Source: Acidobacteriota bacterium
Lineage (GTDB): Bacteria > Acidobacteriota > Blastocatellia > Pyrinomonadales > Pyrinomonadaceae
Assembly (NCBI GenBank): GCA_013140875.1
Contig: JABFSB010000127.1
Coordinates: forward strand, 1-5,095
Direction of reading: 5' to 3'
DNA: 5,095 bases
This document shows, in pieces, positions 1 through 5,095 of this stretch. Under the pieces are notes generated by a model. It saw only the letters and a program-made list of their open reading frames with translations. It was not told where the DNA came from and did no database searches. Both the position numbers and the translations under genes were made by a program. How positions within the stretch are numbered: position 1 is the first letter of the stretch; the number at the start of each line of letters is the position of its first letter.

Positions 1-1
1 C

Positions 2-97
2 GTACGAACGCGTCCGCCGGGTGCGGACCTTTTCGCTATAAATCGCGGGAATCCACGCGTCCTGAAGTTTTTCAATGATGGAGGTGATTGCGTTCAT
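2..97 (-). CDS. hypothetical protein, N-terminal 32 codons only (runs off the window)
   Basis: An open frame starts with ATG at 97 and remains open for 32 codons to the edge. It begins MNAITSIIEKLQDAWIP and ends with an Arg-rich stretch (KVRTRRTRSY). I do not recognise the family. Support for a real gene is as follows. It has the same strand as its neighbours. A GGA core lies 5 nt before the ATG (TGGAATGAA then ATG). The N-terminus looks amphipathic and helical, with no signal peptide or membrane segment. The space before it looks like a leader, not coding sequence. A weak -10-like TATCAT lies at 135-130 without a good -35. It lies beyond the inverted repeat, so it is probably a separate transcription unit from the nuo genes. 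The fragment is too short to infer function. Confidence 0.55.
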   Translation of the reverse strand, partial: MNAITSIIEKLQDAWIPAIYSEKVRTRRTRSY

Positions 98-152
98 TTC
101 ATTCCATCGGAGATGGAGTCGGAATACGGATGATACATGAGCCTTGGCTTCC

Positions 153-237
153 TTCATCTTTTCTTCTTATTCCTCTTCGTCCGTGGTCAAATTCTGAGTC
201 AACCCACGGACGAAGAAGAATAAGAAGAAAAGATGAA
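153..237. repeat. 34-bp inverted repeat, likely hairpin at the 3' end of the nuo-hicBA-cat unit
   Basis: The left arm 153-186 and right arm 204-237 are reverse complements over 34 bp with one exception, C173 against A217. The 17-nt loop (187-203) includes part of a GTCAA direct repeat (186-190 and 198-202). In RNA copied from the minus strand, the direction of the operon, the exception becomes a G-U wobble, so that transcript can form an unbroken 34-bp stem. In a plus-strand transcript it would be a C-A mismatch. The stem begins 8 nt after the cat stop codon. It is strongly strand-biased in composition: the left arm is mostly pyrimidine and the right mostly purine. No U-run follows the stem in the minus direction (next bases GGAAGCC), so it is not a standard intrinsic terminator. 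It may be a 3'-end stabiliser, a factor-assisted terminator or a copy of a dispersed palindromic repeat. Confidence 0.9.
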
Positions 238-245
238 AAACAACA

Positions 246-872
246 CTACGGATTTTCGATCAACTCCTGAAAACGGTTAAATAATTTTCCGACGTGGAAG
301 CCGTCCATTATCATGTGGTTCGCTTCCACCGAGAACGGAATTTTCTTCGCCGGGCCGTCGTCGAATATCTTTCCGAAAACGATTCGCGGGACCGTCCGCG
401 TAGGATCCCGACGCGAAGCGTGCTTGAAGCTTGTAAACGAAATCCACGGGATGACGCTGAAATATATTAGATCGATGCGATGCGATTCAACATCGAAGGT
501 TTTCAGCCGTTTGTATTTATCCATCGCCGCCTGCCCGTTTTCATTGAACGCAAAGACATCGGGGCGAGATTCAAAGTAGGCGAAAGAGAACGTTTCGTCT
601 TCGTTCAAAATCGTCTGCGTCGCTTCCACGCGATCGAACTCGACCAACCTTCCATCCAGAAGCCGTATGCGAAATTCACGGATCTCGTTGGCGGCCTTCA
701 TTACGTAAAAAAGCGTCGATAATGAGATCGAGAGATCGTTTGCCCTTACGAATTTGTGAAGCCGGGTGATGTCGATGTTCGCGGTGAAATCGAAGAACGG
801 ATCGTCGAACTCGGTGAAAAACTCGTAAGTGCTTTTGCGGGGCCAGTTTTCGAGGTCTATTTCAGTAAACAT
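246..872 (-). CDS. cat: chloramphenicol acetyltransferase-like (CatA-type) acyltransferase
   Basis: This 208-residue protein is close to the roughly 215 residues usual for CatA-type enzymes, which form trimers and transfer acetyl from acetyl-CoA to a hydroxyl group. I chose the ATG at 872 because MFTEIDLENWPRK matches the family opening. An in-frame ATG at 932 would add 20 residues lying wholly within nuoN or its stop region. Visible features are Arg12 in NWPRK (expected salt-bridge partner), the AANEIREFRIRL segment at 60-71, Ser145 in IPWISFTSF (equivalent of the transition-state serine), and catalytic His186 with Asp190 in NHMIMDGFH at 185-193. The usual signature Q-[LIV]-H-H-[SA]-x-x-D-G-[FY]-H is degraded before and after the catalytic His: here it reads E-A-N-H-M-I-M-D-G-F-H. 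The catalytic residues are kept, but the substrate may not be chloramphenicol. The gene starts 10 bp after nuoN, so it is probably the last gene of the operon. It ends with TAG 8 nt before the inverted repeat. Membership of the family is firm; a resistance role is not shown. Confidence 0.9.
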   Translation of the reverse strand: MFTEIDLENWPRKSTYEFFTEFDDPFFDFTANIDITRLHKFVRANDLSISLSTLFYVMKAANEIREFRIRLLDGRLVEFDRVEATQTILNEDETFSFAYFESRPDVFAFNENGQAAMDKYKRLKTFDVESHRIDLIYFSVIPWISFTSFKHASRRDPTRTVPRIVFGKIFDDGPAKKIPFSVEANHMIMDGFHVGKLFNRFQELIENP

Positions 873-882
873 CTGCCGCGGC

Positions 883-2418
883 TTATTTCTGGACGGCCCC
901 GACGGTGCGGGTCGATCGCGAGAATTTTTCAATGACGCTGTCGCTGAAAATGCCGAAATAAAATACGCCGATGACCGCGATCAACAACGCCGCCGCCAGT
1001 CCGACCGGCATTTTCGGTTCCAGCCACTGCGTCGTTCTTTCCTTGAAGAACATAACGACGACCAACCGCAGATAGTAGTAGGCCGAGATAGCGGTGTTAA
1101 TGACAGCCGCAACCACGACGACTGTGAGCAGTGCATTTTGCGCCTCAAGAGCCGGGCGGAAGACGAGCACCTTGCCCATAAACCCGGCCGTTAGCGGAAT
1201 GCCCAGCAGGCTGAGCATGAACAGCGAGAGGGTAAACGAAAGCATTGGCGATTTAAAGCCGATGCCATTGTAATCGTCGAACTCGGTGCGGCGGTCGTTC
1301 TTTTGGCCAAGCAGCGTGATGATCGCGAAAGCCCCGAGATTGGTTATCGCGTAGGTGAGCATGTAGAAAGCGACCGAAGCAATTGCCGCATCGCGCTCAA
1401 CGGGGTTCGAGGCGGCACCCGCGCCCAGGAACCCGACAAGCGCGTAACCCGCGTGAGCAATCGACGAATAGGCCAGCATTCGTTTGATATTGTTCTGCAT
1501 GATCGCGGCGACATTGCCGACCGTCATGGATAGGATAGCCATAATGCTAAGAACGGTTATCCAGGTTTCATGCAAATAACCCGAAGCCTGCACGCCGGCG
1601 ATCAGCGGAAAGCCGAGAACGAAAACTCTGATGAACGACGCAAAAGCGGCCGCCTTCGGCCCGGCGGCCATAAACCCGGTAACCGGGCTCGGAGCACCCT
1701 CGTAAACGTCAGGTGTCCAGATATGAAAGGGGACGGTCGCGACCTTAAATCCAAAACCGATGATCAGCGTGGCTGCTCCGATCAATAACAGAGCAGGGAA
1801 GTTCGGGTCCGCAACTTTCGCGGCGATCTCGGTAATATTCGTCGAGCCGGTCGCACCGTAGATCAAGGCCATTCCGTATAAAAGGAAAGCAGAAGCGAAC
1901 GAACCAAGAATGAAATACTTCATCGCCGACTCGTTCGATTTAAGATCGGATTTACGAAAACCCGCCATGACATAGGTCGCAATCGAAAGCGTTTCAAGGC
2001 CGAGAAAAAGCACAACGAGATCGTTGCCGGATGCCATCAGCATCATGCCGAATGTCGCGAACATCAACAGCGAGTGATATTCGCCCACCGGGACATTTTC
2101 GTTATCGACCCAAACAGTCGAGATCAGAATGGTCATCGCCGTGACGAAAAGAAAGACGAACGAGAAGGCCATTCTCAGGTTGTCGTGGGCGATCATTCCG
2201 TTGAACGCGGAGGCGTGATGGCCGTCCGTCCACATCATGCCAAGCAAAATGGCCGAAAAGGCGAGGCCCATTAGCGAAATAACCCCGGTGACACGCCGCT
2301 GGTTTGGGAAAAAGCTGTCGTAAACCATGGCCGCAATTCCCGCAATGGCGACCATAAGCTCTGGCGCGATGCTCGAAATATTGACGTTTGGGTTTACTAG
2401 TTCTGCAAATAAGATCAT
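883..2418 (-). CDS. nuoN: NADH-quinone oxidoreductase subunit N (proton-pumping antiporter-like subunit)
   Basis: This is a complete 511-residue protein and the third antiporter-like subunit of the complex I membrane arm, placed nearest the peripheral arm of the three. It is hydrophobic along its whole length, with about 14 membrane helices expected. Proton-path residues are visible: Glu142 in FLGLETLSIATYV (E. coli Glu133), Lys225 in GFGFKVATVPFHIWTPD (E. coli Lys217), Lys255 in AAGPKAAAF (E. coli Lys247), and Lys416 in AGFMGK (E. coli Lys395; NuoN has Lys here where NuoM has Glu). AYSSIAHAGY at 316-325 is the equivalent of the NuoM motif. The start at 2418 gives MILFAELVNP followed by SIAPELMVAIAG, a normal NuoN beginning. 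No strong Shine-Dalgarno is seen before it; AAAGAA lies right against the ATG, so coupling to hicA translation is likely. In most nuo operons nuoN directly follows nuoM, whereas here hicBA lies between. The stop TAA is at 885-883. Confidence 0.98.
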   Translation of the reverse strand: MILFAELVNPNVNISSIAPELMVAIAGIAAMVYDSFFPNQRRVTGVISLMGLAFSAILLGMMWTDGHHASAFNGMIAHDNLRMAFSFVFLFVTAMTILISTVWVDNENVPVGEYHSLLMFATFGMMLMASGNDLVVLFLGLETLSIATYVMAGFRKSDLKSNESAMKYFILGSFASAFLLYGMALIYGATGSTNITEIAAKVADPNFPALLLIGAATLIIGFGFKVATVPFHIWTPDVYEGAPSPVTGFMAAGPKAAAFASFIRVFVLGFPLIAGVQASGYLHETWITVLSIMAILSMTVGNVAAIMQNNIKRMLAYSSIAHAGYALVGFLGAGAASNPVERDAAIASVAFYMLTYAITNLGAFAIITLLGQKNDRRTEFDDYNGIGFKSPMLSFTLSLFMLSLLGIPLTAGFMGKVLVFRPALEAQNALLTVVVVAAVINTAISAYYYLRLVVVMFFKERTTQWLEPKMPVGLAAALLIAVIGVFYFGIFSDSVIEKFSRSTRTVGAVQK

Positions 2419-2422
2419 TTCT

Positions 2423-2608
2423 TTATGGCGTCGGAATCGAAAGATTACGGCAAATTTTCTTTGCGAGAAGATTTGAAACCTCAGCGTGTCGAGGCACTGC
2501 CTCCGTCGCTCCGGTTTGAGGATTGCTCCATAGCGAGTGTTCGCGGCCCTCGCGTTTTAGGTAACAACCGTGTCGGCGCAGATGTCGCAACAATGATCCG
2601 CGTTTCAT
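2423..2608 (-). CDS. hicA: HicA-family toxin, mRNA interferase
   Basis: This 61-residue protein is of normal HicA length. HicA toxins have a double-stranded-RNA-binding-like fold and cleave mRNA or block translation in the cytoplasm when not bound by HicB. The sequence follows the family closely: MKRGSLLRHLRRHGCYLKREG (1-21), the catalytic-histidine block GREHSLW with His24, then NPQTGATEAVPRH (29-41), and the C-terminal helix LAKKICRNLSIP (48-59). The common GxSH/GxNH block reads GREH here, with Glu before the histidine; the histidine itself is kept, so the toxin looks intact. The start shares ATGA with the hicB stop. Its TAA stop (2425-2423) is only 4 bp before the nuoN ATG, so ribosomes finishing hicA are well placed to start nuoN. 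No frameshift or internal stop is present. Confidence 0.93.
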   Translation of the reverse strand: MKRGSLLRHLRRHGCYLKREGREHSLWSNPQTGATEAVPRHAEVSNLLAKKICRNLSIPTP

Positions 2609-2823
2609 ACGCCGACTTCGACAGTACCTCGAATTGCCTCAGTTGGCAGGCCCCGGAATGCATCTTCGCGCCGATCTTCAAGGATCAACTCGATCGCCGC
2701 GGCAAGATTTGCCCGACATTCATCGACAGTTTTTCCCTGGCCATTCGCACCGGGAATTTCCGGACAATAGCCGACATACCATTCCTCATCTTGTTCGATA
2801 ATCGCTGTAAATTCGCTGCGCAT
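2605..2823 (-). CDS. hicB: HicB-family antitoxin (short form)
   Basis: This 72-residue protein is the antitoxin of a type II toxin-antitoxin pair and is expected to bind HicA and mask its active site. The sequence has the HicB partial RNase H-like fold signature: a first strand at FTAIIEQ (5-11), then WYVGYCPEIPGANGQGKT (15-32), then the helix with DECRANLAAAIELILEDRR (34-52). Residues 53-72 are a short tail (RGLPTEAIRGTVEV) characteristic of compact HicB proteins. There is no C-terminal ribbon-helix-helix or helix-turn-helix domain, which larger autoregulating HicB proteins have, so direct autorepression by HicB alone is not expected. The start ATG at 2823 lies 22 bp after the nuoM stop, and the stop TGA overlaps the hicA start in ATGA (2608-2605). 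The antitoxin-first order with this overlap favours coupled translation. The short HicB form paired with a 61-residue HicA is a common arrangement. Confidence 0.93.
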   Translation of the reverse strand: MRSEFTAIIEQDEEWYVGYCPEIPGANGQGKTVDECRANLAAAIELILEDRREDAFRGLPTEAIRGTVEVGV

Positions 2824-2841
2824 AAATTGACCCGTTTCGAT

Positions 2842-2871
2842 ATTATCAATGTTCTTCCTCTGTTTTTACAA
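2842..2871 (-). promoter_or_regulatory. possible sigma70-like promoter for hicBA inside the end of nuoM
   Basis: On the minus strand TTGTAA (2871-2866; four of six matches to the -35 consensus) is separated by 18 bp from GATAAT (2847-2842; five of six matches to the -10 consensus). Transcription would start near 2836, giving a leader of about 12 nt before the hicB ATG at 2823, with a weak GGGT about 7 nt upstream of that ATG. The site overlaps the last codons and stop of nuoM. It would allow toxin-antitoxin expression apart from the nuo operon. AT-rich matches of this quality arise by chance, and the leader is short, so this is only a candidate. Confidence 0.27.
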
Positions 2872-4432
2872 CCTCGCCGCCGGCTCGGTGCATTACTCGT
2901 TTCTGGATCTCGACTACTGCTTTTTCCGTCGCATCAAGAAACGGCCGCGGGTAGACGCCCATGAACACCATCAGAAAAACAAGCGGCGCGATCAAACCTA
3001 TCTCGCGATAACTGAGGTCTTTGAGCGAGCGATTTTTGTCGTTCGTTACCTTGCCGAAGAAGACGCGTTGGATCATCCACAGCAAATAGACGGCGGCAAA
3101 GATCACGCCGGTTCCCGCGAGCATCGTGGCAACGTAGTTCCAATTGGTCGAGACGGTGGAAAGTACGGTCGATTTCCACATGCCGAGCATGATCAGAAAT
3201 TCACCGACAAAACCGTTCAGGAACGGCAGGCCGACCGACGACATTGCGGTTATTACAAAGATCGTCGCGTAGATCGGCATCACGTTCGCAAGTCCGCCAA
3301 AATCGGATATCTGTCTGGTATGCCGCCGTTCGTAAATAAAACCGACCAGCAGGAACAACGCACCGGTCGACACGCCGTGATTCAGCATTTGATAAACCGC
3401 GCCCTGCATTCCCCATTCGGTGAACGAAAACATTCCGAGGATGACAAAGCCCATGTGTGCGACCGACGAATATGCGACCAGGCGTTTTACGTCCGGCTGG
3501 ACCATCGCGACCAACGCTCCGTAAATGATGCCGATGATCGCCAAGATAATAAACAGCGGTGCAAACTCGCGCGATTGATCTGGAAACAGGGTAAAGCAAA
3601 AACGCATGATGCCGTAAGTTCCCATTTTCAGAAGTACGGCGGCGAGGATAACCGATCCCGCCGTCGGTGCCTCGGTATGAGCATCGGGCAGCCAAGTATG
3701 AAATGGGAACAGCGGCACTTTGATGGAGAATGCCAGTGCGAACGCAAAGAACAACAAGGCCCCGGCGGTGGTGCTGAATACAAGATTGCCAAGTTTCAGC
3801 GTATTCAGCAGAGTAACGAAATCAAAAGTTCCGACGCCGGTGGCTTCGGCGTGCAGATAGTAAAGCGAAATTATCGCCGCCAGCATCAGCAAACTGCCGA
3901 GCGCCGTAAAGATAAAAAACTTGACCGCCGCGTAGATGCGGTTTTCGCCGCCCCAGATGCCGATCAGGAAAAACATCGGAATCAGCGACGCTTCAAAGAA
4001 CAAATAAAAAACGAGCAGATCGAGCGAAACGAAAACGCCGATCATCGCCGATTCCAGCAGAAGCAGAAAGATGTAAAACGCGGTCGCGCGTTTCTCAACC
4101 GCGTGCCAGGTCGAGATAACCGCGATCGGCATTATGAACGTCGTCAATATCACCAGCCAGAGACTCAGCCCGTCAACGCCGACATGATAGTTGGTGTTGA
4201 TCGCTTTTATCCACGGTATATTCTTTTCGAAAAAGAACCCGCTCGCCGAAGCCGCTCCTTTGTCAGCCAGCAGGAAGAGCGAGATCAGAAAATTAACGAT
4301 CGTGAAAAGAAGCGTCACCCACTTCAACTGCGCTTCCTGTTTCCAGAACATTTGGTGGCCGAGCAAAGCAAGGGCTCCGAACACCGGAAGCAGGACCAGA
4401 ATTGTGAGCAGATTTTCAGTAATGAAATCCAT
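2846..4432 (-). CDS. nuoM: NADH-quinone oxidoreductase subunit M (proton-pumping antiporter-like subunit)
   Basis: This is a complete 528-residue protein and one of three Mrp-antiporter-like subunits that carry protons across the cytoplasmic membrane when NADH is oxidised by quinone. It is hydrophobic throughout, consistent with about 14 membrane helices. Residues expected for proton transfer are present: Glu147 in FFEASLIPM (E. coli Glu144), Lys238 in SIKVPLFPFHTWLPDAH (E. coli Lys234), Lys269 in LLKMGTYG (E. coli Lys265), and Glu411 in GFVGEF (E. coli Glu407). The conserved AYSSVAHMGF stretch covers 320-329. Length is normal to slightly long for the family, and the C-terminus ends in an acidic, hydrophilic tail (VVKTEEEH). 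The start at 4432 begins MDFITENLL, a typical NuoM opening, and follows the nuoL stop by a single base. The downstream neighbour is hicB rather than the usual nuoN. Equivalences to E. coli are by motif position, not by a computed alignment. Confidence 0.98.
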   Translation of the reverse strand: MDFITENLLTILVLLPVFGALALLGHQMFWKQEAQLKWVTLLFTIVNFLISLFLLADKGAASASGFFFEKNIPWIKAINTNYHVGVDGLSLWLVILTTFIMPIAVISTWHAVEKRATAFYIFLLLLESAMIGVFVSLDLLVFYLFFEASLIPMFFLIGIWGGENRIYAAVKFFIFTALGSLLMLAAIISLYYLHAEATGVGTFDFVTLLNTLKLGNLVFSTTAGALLFFAFALAFSIKVPLFPFHTWLPDAHTEAPTAGSVILAAVLLKMGTYGIMRFCFTLFPDQSREFAPLFIILAIIGIIYGALVAMVQPDVKRLVAYSSVAHMGFVILGMFSFTEWGMQGAVYQMLNHGVSTGALFLLVGFIYERRHTRQISDFGGLANVMPIYATIFVITAMSSVGLPFLNGFVGEFLIMLGMWKSTVLSTVSTNWNYVATMLAGTGVIFAAVYLLWMIQRVFFGKVTNDKNRSLKDLSYREIGLIAPLVFLMVFMGVYPRPFLDATEKAVVEIQKRVMHRAGGEVVKTEEEH

Positions 4433-4433
4433 G

Positions 4434-5095
4434 TTAGCTGATAAGCTTTAACCCGTAATAAATAAAGTAACCAAGAACCGCAATCGCCCCGAGCATGATT
4501 ATGGCAGCATAGCTGCGGACGAATCCGACCTGGATCTGCCGTGCCAAATTGCCGAGCTCCGCAACAAAATGGCCGATGCCGTTGACGATTCCGTCGATAA
4601 AGCCGAGATCGAAGCCTTTCCATAAGCCTTCGCGCGAAAGTTTGGTCAGCGGGTCGACGATGTAGCCGTTGTAAAATTCGTCCAGCCGCCATTTTTGCTC
4701 GAGGATCAGCGGCATTTTGCGGAGCGGGGTTTTCAAGAACAAGAGGAATCCGAGACCGATACCGATTCCAGCTAGCACCACTGAAAGCAATGCAAGCATC
4801 CGCTCCTTAAAAATTACTTCGGGTGAGTGTTCTTCGTGCGCTTCGGCACCCGCGGCGGCAGGTGCCGAAGCGGCAAAAAAATGTTTGACCTCTTTCGTTT
4901 CCGGTGCCCCAACGGCTGCGGGTGAATGTTCCTCGTGGCCGCCCTTCTTCGCGATCACCGGATCGAGCGTATGTTCGAATGCATTGACATCTCCCGCTCC
5001 GACCAGCGAACTCATCGCATACGGAATTCCGACAAGGCCGCCGACTGTCGATAGGAACGCCAGCACGATCAGCGGCACGGTCATCACCCACGGCG
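4434..5095 (-). CDS. nuoL: NADH-quinone oxidoreductase subunit L, C-terminal part (cut by window edge)
   Basis: This is the largest antiporter-like proton-pumping subunit at the distal end of the complex I membrane arm. Only the last 219 complete codons are visible. The frame stays open to the window edge, and the codons before the first possible start read P-W-V-M-T-V-P-L, the usual NuoL stretch leading into a late membrane helix, so the gene begins outside. In visible-residue numbering there is a hydrophobic helix at about 5-26, then a hydrophilic Ala/Pro/His/Glu-rich loop at about 27-93. A second helix lies at about 99-120, followed by the amphipathic region starting near KWRLDEFYNGY, which fits the long lateral helix of the family. 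A last membrane helix lies at about 194-215. The loop contains HEEHSP twice. The stop is TAA at 4436-4434, one base before the nuoM start, with no clear Shine-Dalgarno between, so the two are probably translationally coupled. The family call is secure from the C-terminal pattern plus the following nuoM. Confidence 0.95.
   Translation of the reverse strand, partial: PWVMTVPLIVLAFLSTVGGLVGIPYAMSSLVGAGDVNAFEHTLDPVIAKKGGHEEHSPAAVGAPETKEVKHFFAASAPAAAGAEAHEEHSPEVIFKERMLALLSVVLAGIGIGLGFLLFLKTPLRKMPLILEQKWRLDEFYNGYIVDPLTKLSREGLWKGFDLGFIDGIVNGIGHFVAELGNLARQIQVGFVRSYAAIIMLGAIAVLGYFIYYGLKLIS

Noticed and set aside
162..202. Promoter for the partial gene using TTGACT (202-197) or TTGACC (190-185) in the hairpin loop as a -35 box
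   Set aside because: At 16-18 bp downstream on the minus strand there is only CGAAGA- or AGAAGA-like sequence, with no acceptable -10 box.
153..237. Calling the hairpin a standard rho-independent terminator
   Set aside because: There is no U-run directly after the stem in the minus direction, and the stem is far longer than usual, so it is reported as an inverted repeat with an open function.
88..270. A 60-residue plus-strand open frame over the inverted repeat
   Set aside because: Its codons run through both arms of the hairpin and into the cat 3' end; the product is low-complexity and Arg-rich with no family resemblance.
246..932. Longer start for the cat-like gene at the ATG at 932
   Set aside because: The extra 20 residues (Arg/Pro/Ser-rich) fall on the end of nuoN in another frame and have no counterpart in CatA proteins, which begin as seen from the ATG at 872.
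2425..2964. A 179-residue plus-strand open frame across hicBA and the end of nuoM
   Set aside because: It is antisense to two well-supported genes and to the nuoM 3' end, shows no recognisable family, and has no convincing ribosome site.
2849..4441. A 530-residue open frame on the plus strand, antisense to all of nuoM
   Set aside because: It mirrors nuoM in length because the codon use of nuoM seldom creates antisense stops. The product is an implausible string rich in Arg, Asp, Gln, His and Lys with no domain, while the minus strand encodes a clear NuoM.
4434..5087. GTG at 5087 as the start of a separate 217-residue gene
   Set aside because: The frame continues upstream to the window edge with the NuoL residues P-W before it, so this is an internal valine of nuoL.

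Overview
The window reads almost entirely from the minus strand. It carries the distal end of a respiratory complex I (NADH:quinone oxidoreductase, nuo) operon from a free-living bacterium. The base composition is moderate, with roughly half G+C by eye. The protein style of NuoL, NuoM and NuoN, together with HicBA and a CatA-like acyltransferase, would fit an environmental lineage such as Acidobacteriota (Blastocatellia-like). That placement is only an inference from general resemblance; nothing in the window fixes the taxonomy.

Layout in transcription order, from high to low coordinates: the 3' part of nuoL (5095 to 4434), nuoM (4432 to 2846), hicB antitoxin (2823 to 2605), hicA toxin (2608 to 2423), nuoN (2418 to 883), a chloramphenicol acetyltransferase-like gene (872 to 246), a nearly perfect 34-bp inverted repeat (237 to 153), and the first 32 codons of an unrecognised gene that leaves the window (97 to 2). 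Gaps are very small: 1 bp nuoL-nuoM, 22 bp nuoM-hicB, a 4-bp ATGA overlap hicB-hicA, 4 bp hicA-nuoN, and 10 bp nuoN-cat. The six genes therefore look like one translationally coupled transcription unit, ended or capped by the hairpin just after the cat stop codon.

NuoL, NuoM and NuoN are the three antiporter-like, proton-translocating membrane subunits. The key charged residues are visible in the two complete ones. The notable departure from a standard nuo operon is a complete HicBA type II toxin-antitoxin pair fitted between nuoM and nuoN, so that the toxin gene immediately precedes and nearly abuts an essential proton-pump subunit gene. A weak sigma70-like promoter can be drawn at the end of nuoM and might give hicBA independent expression. 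No tRNA, rRNA, CRISPR array, IS element or transposase was seen. The only gene-free stretch, 98-245, is about 150 bp and holds the inverted repeat and the leader of the next gene.
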